Shown: in pieces, positions 41,846-50,663 of the stretch
Layout: every line of letters begins with the position of its first letter
Position numbering within the stretch: the stretch's first letter is position 1
DNA from: Rhizobium lentis
Lineage (GTDB): Bacteria > Pseudomonadota > Alphaproteobacteria > Rhizobiales > Rhizobiaceae
Reading direction: 5' to 3'
Length of the DNA stretch: 64,000 bases
Assembly (NCBI RefSeq): GCF_017352135.1
Contig: NZ_CP071454.1
Coordinates: 186,001-250,000, forward strand
Translations under genes and position numbers: made by a program
Notes under the pieces: generated by a model
Database searches by the model: none
Told to the model about the DNA's origin: nothing
The model's input: only the letters and a program-made list of their open reading frames with translations

Positions 41846-43477
41846 TCAGCCGTCATTGCGAAGCTTGCGTGCCAGGGCCTGAAGGGCCTTGAACGCTTCG
41901 TAGCGTCTGTCGTGAAGGTCGGAAATCGGGGCTTCCGATGGCAGAAAACGCCTTTCCACCTTTGTCAATCTGCGCATCGCCTCGCCAACACCGGCAAATT
42001 GCCGGCCGGCGACGGCGCCGAGGATGGCCGCCCCCAGCAACACCGGCTCCTCGGCCCTCGTCGCCGTCACCGGCTTGCCGGTCGCATCGGCGAGCATCTG
42101 ACGGACGAAATCGTGCTGGCCGGCCCCGCCGCTGATGACGATATTTTCGACGCTCACACCCGCCTCAACCTGCGTGTCGATGATCTGCCGGAGGCCGTAA
42201 CCGATGCCGCAAAGCCCCGCGATGTAGAGCGAGACCAGGCTTTCGACATCCCGCTCCATGCCGAGACCGGCAATGAGCGCGCGGGCATGCGGATCGGCGA
42301 AGGGGGCACGGTTACCGAGGAATTCAGGAACGACGTGCAGCCCGGCCGCCAGCTTGACGGCATCTGAAGGACGGCCCGCCTTTCCGGTGGCCATGTCTGC
42401 AAGCAGGACCGGCAGCGGAACGCCCGCGCCCTTCGAAAGCTCCCTCGCCTCGCTGGCTGCCGGATGAAAAGAGAGAAGATGGTCGATCGCCGCGCCGGCG
42501 GCACTCTGGCCGCCCTCGTTCAGCCACAGGCCCGGCACCATCGCCGAATAATAAGGCCCCCAGACGCCGGGAACGAAGGACGGCTCCGCCGTCGATGTCA
42601 TCGTGCAGGAAGAAGTCCCGAAAACATAGGCAAGGTTTGTTTGCGGATCGGCGCCGACGGTTCCGACACCGCCCGCATGGGCATCGATCAGCCCGGCTGC
42701 GACGGCCGTTCCAGGCGTGAGGCCGAGCTCTTCTGCTGCAGCCGCTGTCAGTCCCTTGCCCAGCGCCGCACCGGGCTCGACGACAACGTCGCCGATGCGG
42801 GCAAAGCCTTCCTCCGCCAGCACGCCGAGACCGATCTGATGGAAATAACCGCTGTCCCAACGTTTTTCATGGGCGAGATAGGTCCACTTGCAGGTGACCG
42901 TGCAGGTCGAGCGCGATAGATCGCCGGTCGCACGCCAGGTCAGGAAATCGGCAAGATCGAAGAATTGCCAGGCGGCATTGAAGACGTCGGGACGGTTTTC
43001 CCTAAGCCAGAGAAGCTTGGGCGTTTCCATTTCGGGAGAGATGCGGCCGCCGACATAGCGCAGCACATCGTGTCCAAACGCATTGATGCGTTCCGCCTGC
43101 GGGACGGCGCGATGGTCCATCCAAACGATGATATTTCGGTCCGGATCTTCCGAAGGCCCGATGGGAAGCGGCTTGCCGCCTTCGCCGAGGACGACGAGCG
43201 AACAGGTGGCGTCGAATCCCAGCCCGACCACCGACGCCGGATCGACGCCGGCTGCGGCAACCGCCTCTCGCACTGCCGCGCAAACGGCGCTCCAGATTTC
43301 GGTGCTCGATTGCTCGACCATGGAGCCGGCTTCATGAAACAGGCTTATATTCCGCTTAGCGGAGGCCAGCATGCTGCCGGCCATATCGAACAGGCCGGCC
43401 CGGGCGCTGCCGGTGCCGACATCGACGCCGATGACATATTTAGCGCCGGTCTCTGAGGTATGAGATGTGTCGCTCAT
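41846..43477 (-). CDS. FGGY-family kinase, D-ribulokinase-like
   Basis: The product is 543 residues. The N-terminal phosphate loop is VGVDVGTGSARAGLFD-like (about 15-30). Characteristic blocks are GLGFDATCSLVVL, IVWMDHRAVPQAERIN, YVGGRISPEMETPKLLWL and CTVTCKWTYLAHEKRWD, which I recall from the FGGY/YDCR D-ribulokinase group. It would phosphorylate D-ribulose or a close polyol/ketose with ATP. It is last in the leftward UgpBAE-type operon, 170 bp after the HAD gene. ATG 43477 is preferred over 43501. Confidence 0.83.
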   Translation of the reverse strand: MSDTSHTSETGAKYVIGVDVGTGSARAGLFDMAGSMLASAKRNISLFHEAGSMVEQSSTEIWSAVCAAVREAVAAAGVDPASVVGLGFDATCSLVVLGEGGKPLPIGPSEDPDRNIIVWMDHRAVPQAERINAFGHDVLRYVGGRISPEMETPKLLWLRENRPDVFNAAWQFFDLADFLTWRATGDLSRSTCTVTCKWTYLAHEKRWDSGYFHQIGLGVLAEEGFARIGDVVVEPGAALGKGLTAAAAEELGLTPGTAVAAGLIDAHAGGVGTVGADPQTNLAYVFGTSSCTMTSTAEPSFVPGVWGPYYSAMVPGLWLNEGGQSAAGAAIDHLLSFHPAASEARELSKGAGVPLPVLLADMATGKAGRPSDAVKLAAGLHVVPEFLGNRAPFADPHARALIAGLGMERDVESLVSLYIAGLCGIGYGLRQIIDTQVEAGVSVENIVISGGAGQHDFVRQMLADATGKPVTATRAEEPVLLGAAILGAVAGRQFAGVGEAMRRLTKVERRFLPSEAPISDLHDRRYEAFKALQALARKLRNDG

Positions 43478-43647
43478 GATCTCTCGTTTTCGGATCGTCA
43501 AAGATCGGATTGATTAGCAGCTACGGTCGAATTTCAAAGTCTGTTGTCTGGAACGATCCCCGCCTCCAGGGAGGCTGACATTACGCGCCTGCGGCGACAT
43601 AGCAAGGAGGCTGGGCGCTGAGCGCGCCCTCCACCCCGGGGGCGCCA

Positions 43648-44322
43648 TCACAGCCTCCCTCCGACATGTTCCAGAATGGCGGTGAGCTCCCCTGCTCCTG
43701 TCGCCACCGCGGCAGCGCCGGCGGCATCGAGGACCGCGCGGCGGCCGGGCCTCGGATCGGCCGGATCGACGAATCCGATGGCCGTCATGCCTGCGGCGAT
43801 TGCCGCCGCCACGCCGTGGACGCTGTCGTCGATCATTACGCATCTGGCCGGCCGGGCTCGAAAACGCTCGGCGCAATGCAGCAGCAGATCAGGCGCCGGC
43901 TTCGGCCGGGATACGAATTCGGCGCTGAAAACGCCTTCGGCGAAGGCACTCCAGAGATCGAGTTTGCCGAGGCTGTTGCGCAGCCGCCGCATCGTGCTGT
44001 TCGATGCGACGCATTTCGGACGGTCGAGGCTCTTGACGACCTCGGAAATGCCGGGGATCGGCGTCAGCGAGCGGGCAAATTCCTCGAACAGATGACGATG
44101 CCATGCCTCAAACAGCGCGGCGACATCGATGATTCCATATTCGCGTCGGCACATCTCGGCGATGATGCTTTCCGAATTGCCGGTGAATTTGGCATGCGCC
44201 TCCGCCGCGGTGATCGCAATGCCGGCGCCTTGCAGCGTCTCCGCCAGCGTGCGGCTGGCGATCGGTTCGCTGTCGATCAGCACGCCGTCGCAATCGAAGA
44301 TCACCAGATCGATGCTACTCAT
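43648..44322 (-). CDS. HAD-superfamily phosphatase (beta-PGM/GPP-like)
   Basis: The product is 224 residues. Motif I is FDCDGVLIDSEP (about 8-19), with nucleophile Asp and acid/base Asp. Motif II is CVASNST, the motif III Lys is in SRPKPAPD, and motif IV is CVMIDDSVHG. A helical cap lies between residues 18 and 85. Related enzymes dephosphorylate sugar or glycerol phosphates or isomerise glucose-1-phosphate. Operon context after a GDPD gene favours a phosphate produced from the imported compound. Confidence 0.82.
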   Translation of the reverse strand: MSSIDLVIFDCDGVLIDSEPIASRTLAETLQGAGIAITAAEAHAKFTGNSESIIAEMCRREYGIIDVAALFEAWHRHLFEEFARSLTPIPGISEVVKSLDRPKCVASNSTMRRLRNSLGKLDLWSAFAEGVFSAEFVSRPKPAPDLLLHCAERFRARPARCVMIDDSVHGVAAAIAAGMTAIGFVDPADPRPGRRAVLDAAGAAAVATGAGELTAILEHVGGRL

Positions 44323-44367
44323 GGCCCCCGTTATACCGGGATAATCGACACGACTAGTGAGCATGTC

Positions 44368-45096
44368 TCATCTCCGCGCCTGCAAGGCTAGATCCGGCCG
44401 GTCCGTGGTGATCTGCCGGATCGGCTTCGCAAGCCAGTATTCGAGGTCGCTGATTTCATTCGGAACCCATGCGCCGAGGCGGTCGAGCGGAACAAGCCGG
44501 GTGATCTCTTCCCATTGCGCCTGAAGAAGAGACACTTCGACGGCGATGATATCCGAGCATTGCTTCATCAGGCTGAGACCGCCGGTCAGGCCGAGGCGCT
44601 CGGCTGAATTGGCATCGAAGGAGGACAAGGGGCGAATTCCGGGAGCGGCCTTGCGAATGTCGGCAAGAACGTCGGGATGAAAGCTTGTCAGGATCGAGCG
44701 CTCCGCCAGCTCAAGCCGGTTGATAGCGTCAAAGGCTTTGGCGGCAAGCCCTTCATAAGGCGTTCCATCGGCATGGGTCTTCAGTTCGATATGAAGCTCG
44801 AGCGTGGTGTCCTTGAAGACGGCAAGTACCTCGTCCAGAGTCGGAATCGTCTCCCCGCCGCTCTCCTTGAGCCGGACTTCGCGATGTTTTCCGGAACTAA
44901 GGTCGGCGACCGGGCCTTGCGCATTGGTCGTGCGATCGAGCGTCGGGTCGTGTATGACGAGCATTTCTCCGGATCGTGTCAGGTGGACGTCGAATTCCAC
45001 GCCATCGACCGGCATTTGCGCAAGGTTACGGAAACCCGAAAGACTGTTCTCGGGCCAGAGATTGCGGCCACCGCGGTGGCCGATGATAAGCACCAT
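44368..45096 (-). CDS. ugpQ: Glycerophosphodiester phosphodiesterase (UgpQ-like)
   Basis: The product is 242 residues without a signal peptide, so it is cytoplasmic. GDPD motifs are GHRGGRNLWPENSLSGF (about 6-22) and EFDVHLTRSGEMLVIHD, with catalytic His and metal-binding Glu/Asp; ELHIELKT supplies the third metal site. It cleaves glycerophosphodiesters to glycerol-3-phosphate and an alcohol. The position directly after UgpE-type permease matches the enteric ugp order and couples uptake to hydrolysis. Confidence 0.88.
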   Translation of the reverse strand: MVLIIGHRGGRNLWPENSLSGFRNLAQMPVDGVEFDVHLTRSGEMLVIHDPTLDRTTNAQGPVADLSSGKHREVRLKESGGETIPTLDEVLAVFKDTTLELHIELKTHADGTPYEGLAAKAFDAINRLELAERSILTSFHPDVLADIRKAAPGIRPLSSFDANSAERLGLTGGLSLMKQCSDIIAVEVSLLQAQWEEITRLVPLDRLGAWVPNEISDLEYWLAKPIRQITTDRPDLALQARR

Positions 45097-45124
45097 CGTT
45101 TTGATATCCTTGAGATTCGGCGTG

Positions 45125-46045
45125 TTACTTTCCGGAGTCCACCAGTCCTTTGGTGAACCAGCGCTGCATGAAGAGAATGACTGCCGCAGGCGGAAGCATA
45201 ACGAGAAGCGCCGCGCTCATCGCAATGTTCCAGGCAGGTGCGGAGTCCGAGACGGGAACGAGGTGCTTCAGCCCGAGCACCGCCGTTCCCATGTCCTTGT
45301 CGGTGGTGAAGAGCAGCGGCCACAAATACTGGTTCCAGCCGTAGAGAAACAGGATGATCGACAGGGCCGCAATGTTGGCGCTCGACAGCGGAAGAAGGAT
45401 ATCCTTGAAGAATTTCAGCGGACCGGCGCCGTCGAGCTTGGCCGCCTCGCAAAGCTCGTCGGGAACGGTCAGGAAGAACTGCCGGAACAGAAAGGTTGCC
45501 GAGGCAGAGGCGATCAGCGGCAGGATCAGGCCGGCATAGCTGTTGACCATGTTCCATTTCAACGAGGCTTCGATGCTGTATCCCGTCAGCTGTTCGAGGA
45601 TACCGGCAAGGCCGATCGTCCCGGCCAGCCAGCGGATCGGGCCGGCGGCATCGGCGACCGCCTCATAAGTCGGGATGATGCGGACCTCGACCGGAAGCAT
45701 CAGCGACACGAAGATCAGCCAGAACGCCGTCATGCGAAACGGGAAACGGAAATAGGTCACGCCGAACGCGGCAATCAGCGAGATCGCAAGCTTGCCGATG
45801 ACGATGCCGGCGGTGACGATGATCGAATTCAGGAACAGTTGGGAGAACTCCCCTTGCTGCCAGGCGGCCGCCAGGTTCTCCAAAAAATGCTCACCCGGCG
45901 TCACCGGGAACGGCGCCTGCTGAACTTCCTGCAAGGTCAGCGACCCCGCGACGAAGGCGAAGTAGAGGGGCAGGCAAACGAAGATCGCGCCGATCAGCAG
46001 CACGGCATGACAAAAGATCGAAAGACCGAGATGACGTTCGGGCAT
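45125..46045 (-). CDS. ugpE: ABC transporter permease, UgpE type
   Basis: The product is 306 residues with six membrane helices and a MalG-type EAA loop, ELCEAAKLDGAGPLKFFKDILLP (about 205-227). A long periplasmic insert follows helix 1 (residues about 35-90). It pairs with the UgpA-type permease, whose gene ends 3 bp upstream, and is part of the binding-protein-dependent importer. Confidence 0.87.
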   Translation of the reverse strand: MPERHLGLSIFCHAVLLIGAIFVCLPLYFAFVAGSLTLQEVQQAPFPVTPGEHFLENLAAAWQQGEFSQLFLNSIIVTAGIVIGKLAISLIAAFGVTYFRFPFRMTAFWLIFVSLMLPVEVRIIPTYEAVADAAGPIRWLAGTIGLAGILEQLTGYSIEASLKWNMVNSYAGLILPLIASASATFLFRQFFLTVPDELCEAAKLDGAGPLKFFKDILLPLSSANIAALSIILFLYGWNQYLWPLLFTTDKDMGTAVLGLKHLVPVSDSAPAWNIAMSAALLVMLPPAAVILFMQRWFTKGLVDSGK

Positions 46046-46047
46046 GA

Positions 46048-47040
46048 CTACACCTGGTAATTGACCTTGCGCTCGAGCGCGCGGAACTGGACGATGGTGA
46101 AGAGGATGGCGATCAGCATCAACAGCACGGATTGGGCGGCGGACGAGCCGAGATCCAGTTGCACGAAGCCGTCCTGGTAGACCTTGTAGACCAGGCTGTT
46201 CGTCGCTCCCGCCGGGCCGCCACGCGTGACGGCATCGATGATGCCGAAGGTTTCAAACAGCCCGTAGACGAAGTTCATTACCACGAGGAAGAAGACCGTC
46301 GGCGAAATCAGCGGAAGCGAAATCGTGAAAAAGCGCCGGACGGGTCTTGCACCGTCGAGCTTTGCCGCCTCCAGAAGCGAGACAGGCACGGCCAGCAGTG
46401 CGGCGACAAGAAAGATGTAGTCGTAACAGACGTTCTTCCAGACCGAGGCGATCGTCACCAGAAGCTGCGCATCGAAAGGACGCCGGTTCGGATCCCATTG
46501 AAAGCCGAGTCCGTGCAGGAACTGCGCGATCGGTCCCACCGCCGGATTGAACAGGAAGGCCCAGATAACCCCTGATATGACCGGCGCAATTGCATAGGGC
46601 AACAGGATGATGCTCTTGTAAATTCCCCTGCCCCTGATGACGAAATCGGTCGCAAAGGCGAACAGGCCGGCAAGCAGAAGCGTTGCGGCGTTCTGCGCAA
46701 CGGTGAAGCACAGCGTGAACAACGCGCTGGCACGATATTCCGGACTGGCGAACAGGTTGTAGAAATTCTCCAGCCCGACGAAAATTTGTGTCCCGCCGAA
46801 CGGATCCACCTGGACGAAGGCCAGCGACAGCGCCTTGTAAGAAGGTATGAAAAAGAAGAACAGGAGGATCAGCAGCTGCGGCGCCACCAGGCTGAAGGCG
46901 AGCCAGGGCTTGTTGAAGTGAGCGGACTTCAACCCGGCCTCCGACGGCTGCGCGAACGAGCGTCCCGTCGACAGAATATCCGCGATGCGAAGGCGCCGGG
47001 CGGCGCCTCCGATCGTTCCGAAGGTCCTACTTTGCTGCAT
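46048..47040 (-). CDS. ugpA: ABC transporter permease, UgpA type
   Basis: The product is 330 residues with six membrane helices. The EAA loop is SLLEAAKLDGARPVRRFFTISLP near residue 230. ATG 47040 overlaps the binding-protein stop by 14 bp and removes a long upstream frame that only shadows that gene. The N-terminal 40 residues are hydrophilic and Arg/Ser-rich, longer than typical UgpA. Confidence 0.86.
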   Translation of the reverse strand: MQQSRTFGTIGGAARRLRIADILSTGRSFAQPSEAGLKSAHFNKPWLAFSLVAPQLLILLFFFFIPSYKALSLAFVQVDPFGGTQIFVGLENFYNLFASPEYRASALFTLCFTVAQNAATLLLAGLFAFATDFVIRGRGIYKSIILLPYAIAPVISGVIWAFLFNPAVGPIAQFLHGLGFQWDPNRRPFDAQLLVTIASVWKNVCYDYIFLVAALLAVPVSLLEAAKLDGARPVRRFFTISLPLISPTVFFLVVMNFVYGLFETFGIIDAVTRGGPAGATNSLVYKVYQDGFVQLDLGSSAAQSVLLMLIAILFTIVQFRALERKVNYQV

Positions 47041-48385
47041 GAAGCTGCTCGTACTGCCGAAGGATCTGATTTCCGCGGGTCGCCGCGGCATCCAGTGCCT
47101 GCTGCGGTGTCTTCTGGCCGGTCCACACGCCCTGGATCTCTTCCACCAGCAGCGCCATCGACTGGTTATGATTGCCGAAGCGGAAGCCACGCGAGTTGTC
47201 GGACGGGGTACCGCGCGTAAGCTGGAGAATGGCGATCTCGCGGGTCGGGTGATCCTTGAAATAGCCCTCCGACTTGGCTTGCTCATAGGCAGCGTTCGTG
47301 ACCGGGACATAGCCGGTCTGCTTGCTCCACCAGACCTGCGTTTTCGGTGAGGCGATGAAGTTCAGGAAGGCCGCAGCACCAGCATACTCTTCCTCCGACT
47401 TGCCTTTGAGAACCCAGAGGGCCCCGCCGCCAATGGTGCTGTTTTTCGGCTCGATGCCTTCCTCATGCGGCAGGAAGGATGCGCTCCAATTGAATTTCGC
47501 TGCGCTCTCGACGGCGGCGTGCGCCGCGGTGGAGGCCACATAAGTCGAGCAGGTTCCAGAGGTAAACAGCTGGTCTGGCGAGAGCCCCTGCCCGGCGATC
47601 TGCAGGATGCCGGCGTCCATCCACGTCTTGAGGCGTGTCACCTGACCGACCACCAATGGGCTCTTATTGAAGATGAATTCGGTGTCGAGGCCGCCGAAGC
47701 CATTCGCCTTGGTGCCGTAAGGCTGGTCCTGGATCGCCGCGTAGTTCTCGATCAGGCTCCAGTAGAAGTCGTTCGCAAGCGCCATCTGGCACTTCGAAAT
47801 TCCGTTCTCCTTGATAGCGCGGAGCTGCTTGTCGAGTTCCTGCCAGGTCTCGCCCGGCTTGTCGAAGCCGGCTGCCTTGAAATGCTCGGCATTGTACCAG
47901 AAGATCGGCGTCGAGCTGTTGAAGGGCATCGCCGCCGGCTTGCCGTCGACGAGATAAAAGCCGGCGACCGGGGCGACGAAATCGTTCCAGTCAACCTTAT
48001 AGCCTTCCTTCTCCATCAGCTGCGGCACCGGAATGATGGCGCCTGAATTGTACATGGTCAGGAAGCCTCGCTCGGCGGCCTGGATCAGCACCGGCTGCTG
48101 GTGGACGCGGTAGGCGGCCACCATCGCCGCCATAGTCTCCTCGTAATTGCCTTTGCCGATGCCGACGACCTCGTATTTGTCTTGCGAGGCGTTGAAGTCC
48201 GCAATCAGCTTGTTGGTGATTTCGGCGAGGCGCCCGCCCGCCGCATTCCACCATTCGATCTTGACGCGATCGGCTGCGCTGGCGTCGCCAGCATTTGCCA
48301 ATCCGATTGCCGCCAGTGCAGCGCCCGCCGCGAATGACCGGATCGTTCGCCCCATGCGGGCGCCGATCGAAGACTTTGCCGTCAT
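47027..48385 (-). CDS. ugpB: ABC transporter binding protein, UgpB type
   Basis: The product is 452 residues with a signal peptide ending near DASAAD. It shares blocks I recall from E. coli UgpB: KGNYEETM, PFNSSTPIFWYNAEHF, AKFNWSASFLP, IGGGALWV, KQTGYVPVTNAAY, RFGNHNQSM and VWTGQKTPQQALDAA. UgpB binds glycerol-3-phosphate and glycerophosphodiesters in the periplasm. It is the first gene of the leftward operon. Direct repeats 96-127 bp upstream may be the SorC operator. Confidence 0.87.
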   Translation of the reverse strand: MTAKSSIGARMGRTIRSFAAGAALAAIGLANAGDASAADRVKIEWWNAAGGRLAEITNKLIADFNASQDKYEVVGIGKGNYEETMAAMVAAYRVHQQPVLIQAAERGFLTMYNSGAIIPVPQLMEKEGYKVDWNDFVAPVAGFYLVDGKPAAMPFNSSTPIFWYNAEHFKAAGFDKPGETWQELDKQLRAIKENGISKCQMALANDFYWSLIENYAAIQDQPYGTKANGFGGLDTEFIFNKSPLVVGQVTRLKTWMDAGILQIAGQGLSPDQLFTSGTCSTYVASTAAHAAVESAAKFNWSASFLPHEEGIEPKNSTIGGGALWVLKGKSEEEYAGAAAFLNFIASPKTQVWWSKQTGYVPVTNAAYEQAKSEGYFKDHPTREIAILQLTRGTPSDNSRGFRFGNHNQSMALLVEEIQGVWTGQKTPQQALDAAATRGNQILRQYEQLHAAK

Positions 48386-48480
48386 CTCGTTTTCCTCTCC
48401 ATTGCCGTTATTCGCCGACCGGCGCGTCCAACGCCGATCAACCCCTCCCAGAGTGGCGATAAAAGAAGGTTGGGGTTACC

Positions 48481-48512
48481 TGTTACAAATGTCAATAGCA
48501 TGTTACAAATGT
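48481..48512. promoter_or_regulatory. Direct repeats TGTTACAAATGT, candidate SorC-type operator
   Basis: The same 12-mer occurs at 48481-48492 and 48501-48512, 20 bp apart (two helical turns). It lies between the divergent ugpB-type and ATPase genes. Binding by the SorC-type regulator at 49659 is inferred. Confidence 0.6.
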
Positions 48513-48537
48513 ATGACGATCCCGGAGGAAGGATGCC

Positions 48538-49572
48538 ATGGCGGCCATCGAACTGATCGACCTGAAGAAAAACTACGGACCGGTTCCCGCGGTAAAAGGG
48601 ATCAATCTTACCGTCGCAGACGGGGAAATGATCGTATTGGTCGGGCCATCGGGATGCGGAAAATCCACCTTGCTGCGGATGATTGCCGGTCTCGAAGCCA
48701 TAAGCTCGGGGCATCTCAGGATTGCCGGAAGCGAGGTCGGTCATGTCGATCCGGCCGACCGCGACATTGCGATGGTCTTCCAGAACTACGCGCTCTATCC
48801 GCACATGACCGTTCGGCAGAATCTCGAATACGGGCTCAAGAACCGCCGCGTCCCTCGCCATGAGATTGATCGGCGGATCGCTGACGCCGCCGACATTCTG
48901 GAAATCGGCGAATTCCTCGAGCGACGCCCCCGTCAGCTCTCGGGCGGACAGCGCCAGCGCGTTGCCATGGGCCGCGCCATCGTCCGCAACCCCGCCGCCT
49001 TCCTCTTCGACGAACCACTATCGAACCTGGATGCGAAGCTTCGCTTGCAAATGCGCGTCGAAATCCGCAGGCTGCAGCGGCAGCTCAAGACGACAAGCCT
49101 CTATGTCACGCACGACCAGCTCGAGGCGATGACGCTCGCCGACAGGCTGGTCGTCATGAATGGCGGTCGGATCGAACAGGTGGGGACACCGATCGAGGTC
49201 TATCGCCGTCCTGAAACCGTCTTTGTTGCCGGCTTCATCGGTTCTCCGCCGATGAACCTTGTTTGTCTCGACGAACTCGGCCCATGCACGCTTGCGCTTC
49301 CCAGAGAGACGAATCTCATTGGGATCCGACCTGGCGCAATCAAACTCGGCAAGGGTGCGGCGGACGATCTCGGCTTCGACGCCAACGTCGAATTGATCGA
49401 AACGGTCGGCGACGAGAACAATGTGCATCTGCGCATCGACGGCACTGATAAGCGCCTCGTGGCCAGTGTCCCCAGCGATCAGCGTTTGCGGGAGGGCGAT
49501 CGAGTGACGTGTTATGTCGGAATCGATGGCCTGCATCCCTTCAACACGGCGACGGGGCGGCGGACCGACTGA
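48538..49572 (+). CDS. ugpC: ABC transporter ATP-binding protein, UgpC type
   Basis: The product is 344 residues. Walker A is GPSGCGKST (about 38-46), the signature is LSGGQRQR, Walker B is AFLFDEP, and the switch is VTHDQ. A TOBE domain (about 235-340) is typical of MalK/UgpC ATPases. CCCGGAGGAAGG precedes the ATG. It is divergent from the binding-protein operon, with the SorC-type gene 86 bp downstream on the same strand. Confidence 0.9.
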   Translation: MAAIELIDLKKNYGPVPAVKGINLTVADGEMIVLVGPSGCGKSTLLRMIAGLEAISSGHLRIAGSEVGHVDPADRDIAMVFQNYALYPHMTVRQNLEYGLKNRRVPRHEIDRRIADAADILEIGEFLERRPRQLSGGQRQRVAMGRAIVRNPAAFLFDEPLSNLDAKLRLQMRVEIRRLQRQLKTTSLYVTHDQLEAMTLADRLVVMNGGRIEQVGTPIEVYRRPETVFVAGFIGSPPMNLVCLDELGPCTLALPRETNLIGIRPGAIKLGKGAADDLGFDANVELIETVGDENNVHLRIDGTDKRLVASVPSDQRLREGDRVTCYVGIDGLHPFNTATGRRTD

Positions 49573-49658
49573 GGGAAGTCATCACATCCGACCCTTGCGA
49601 TTGACAAGCGTTGGGGATTCAACATCCATGGCGTCGAAGCGGAGGCGCAGATTATCGC

Positions 49659-50663
49659 ATGTCACAGAACAGAAGTGTTCCCTTCGCGCCCGTTGCGCTG
49701 CCGGACGAGCAGATGCAGGTGCGCGTCGTCTGGCTCTATTACATGGAGGGACGCACGCAGGGTGAGATCGCCGAAGCGCTTTCGACCAACAGGCTTCGCG
49801 TCAACAAGATCATCGCCGAGGCACGCCGATCCGGCCTTGTGACGATTACCCTCAACTCCCGACTGACGTCCTGCATCGCACTGGAGCAGCAGCTGGCGAC
49901 GGAATTCTCGCTGAATCGCGCCATCATCGTGCCGACACCGCAGGACGAAGAGCTCATCCCGGTCCTGCTCGGCCAGGCGGCCGCCGATTATCTCGTGCAA
50001 TTGCTGAACGGCGGCAATATCCGCGGCGTCGGCGTCGGCTGGGGGGCTACGCTTCGCGAGATGGTGCGTCATATGCCTTCGCTCCGACGGCCTGAGATCT
50101 GCGTCAATTCGGTGATGGGCGGGCTGACGCACGGGATCGAAATCAATACCTTTGACATCGCCAGCGATCTTGCCCGCCAGCTCAATGCCGAATGCTCCTA
50201 TCTTGCGGCGCCGATCTATGCCGGCAGCCCGGAATCACGGACGGCGATCGTCCGGCAGGACGTTTTTGAGACCGCCTTCCGGCAGATCGAGGCCAATGAC
50301 GTCATCGTGCTCAGCATCGGCGACATGACCGAGCGCTCGCTGCTGATGCGTTACGGCCTGCCGAACAACGTCAACATAGAAGAACTGGTCGCAGCCGGCG
50401 CCTGCGGTGACGTGCTCGGCCAGTTCGTCGATAAGATCGGGCGCCCCATCGAGCACGCGATAAACAGGTGCGCGATCGCCCCCGAGCTGGAAGCCCTGCG
50501 CGCCATTCCCAATGTCGTCTTCGCGTCAGGCGGCCTAAACAAGGCGCAGGCGATCGCAGCCGTGTTGCTGTCCGGCCTGGGCAACGTGTTGATTTGCGAT
50601 GAAGACACTGCACGGCAAGCGCGACAGCTTGCGTTCGATCTCAGGGCAGGCGGCGGTTCATAG
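49659..50663 (+). CDS. SorC-family (sugar-binding) transcriptional regulator
   Basis: The product is 334 residues. The N-terminal HTH is GRTQGEIAEALSTNRLRVNKIIAEARR (about 31-57). The large C-terminal sugar-phosphate-isomerase-like effector domain has GVGVGWGATLREMVRHM and IVLSIGDMTERSLLMRYG. SorC regulators respond to phosphorylated sugars or polyols. It very likely controls the ugp-type/ribulokinase locus. ATG 49659 (MSQNRSVP) is preferred over 49611. It is convergent and overlapping by 6 bp with the membrane protein gene. Confidence 0.86.
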   Translation: MSQNRSVPFAPVALPDEQMQVRVVWLYYMEGRTQGEIAEALSTNRLRVNKIIAEARRSGLVTITLNSRLTSCIALEQQLATEFSLNRAIIVPTPQDEELIPVLLGQAAADYLVQLLNGGNIRGVGVGWGATLREMVRHMPSLRRPEICVNSVMGGLTHGIEINTFDIASDLARQLNAECSYLAAPIYAGSPESRTAIVRQDVFETAFRQIEANDVIVLSIGDMTERSLLMRYGLPNNVNIEELVAAGACGDVLGQFVDKIGRPIEHAINRCAIAPELEALRAIPNVVFASGGLNKAQAIAAVLLSGLGNVLICDEDTARQARQLAFDLRAGGGS

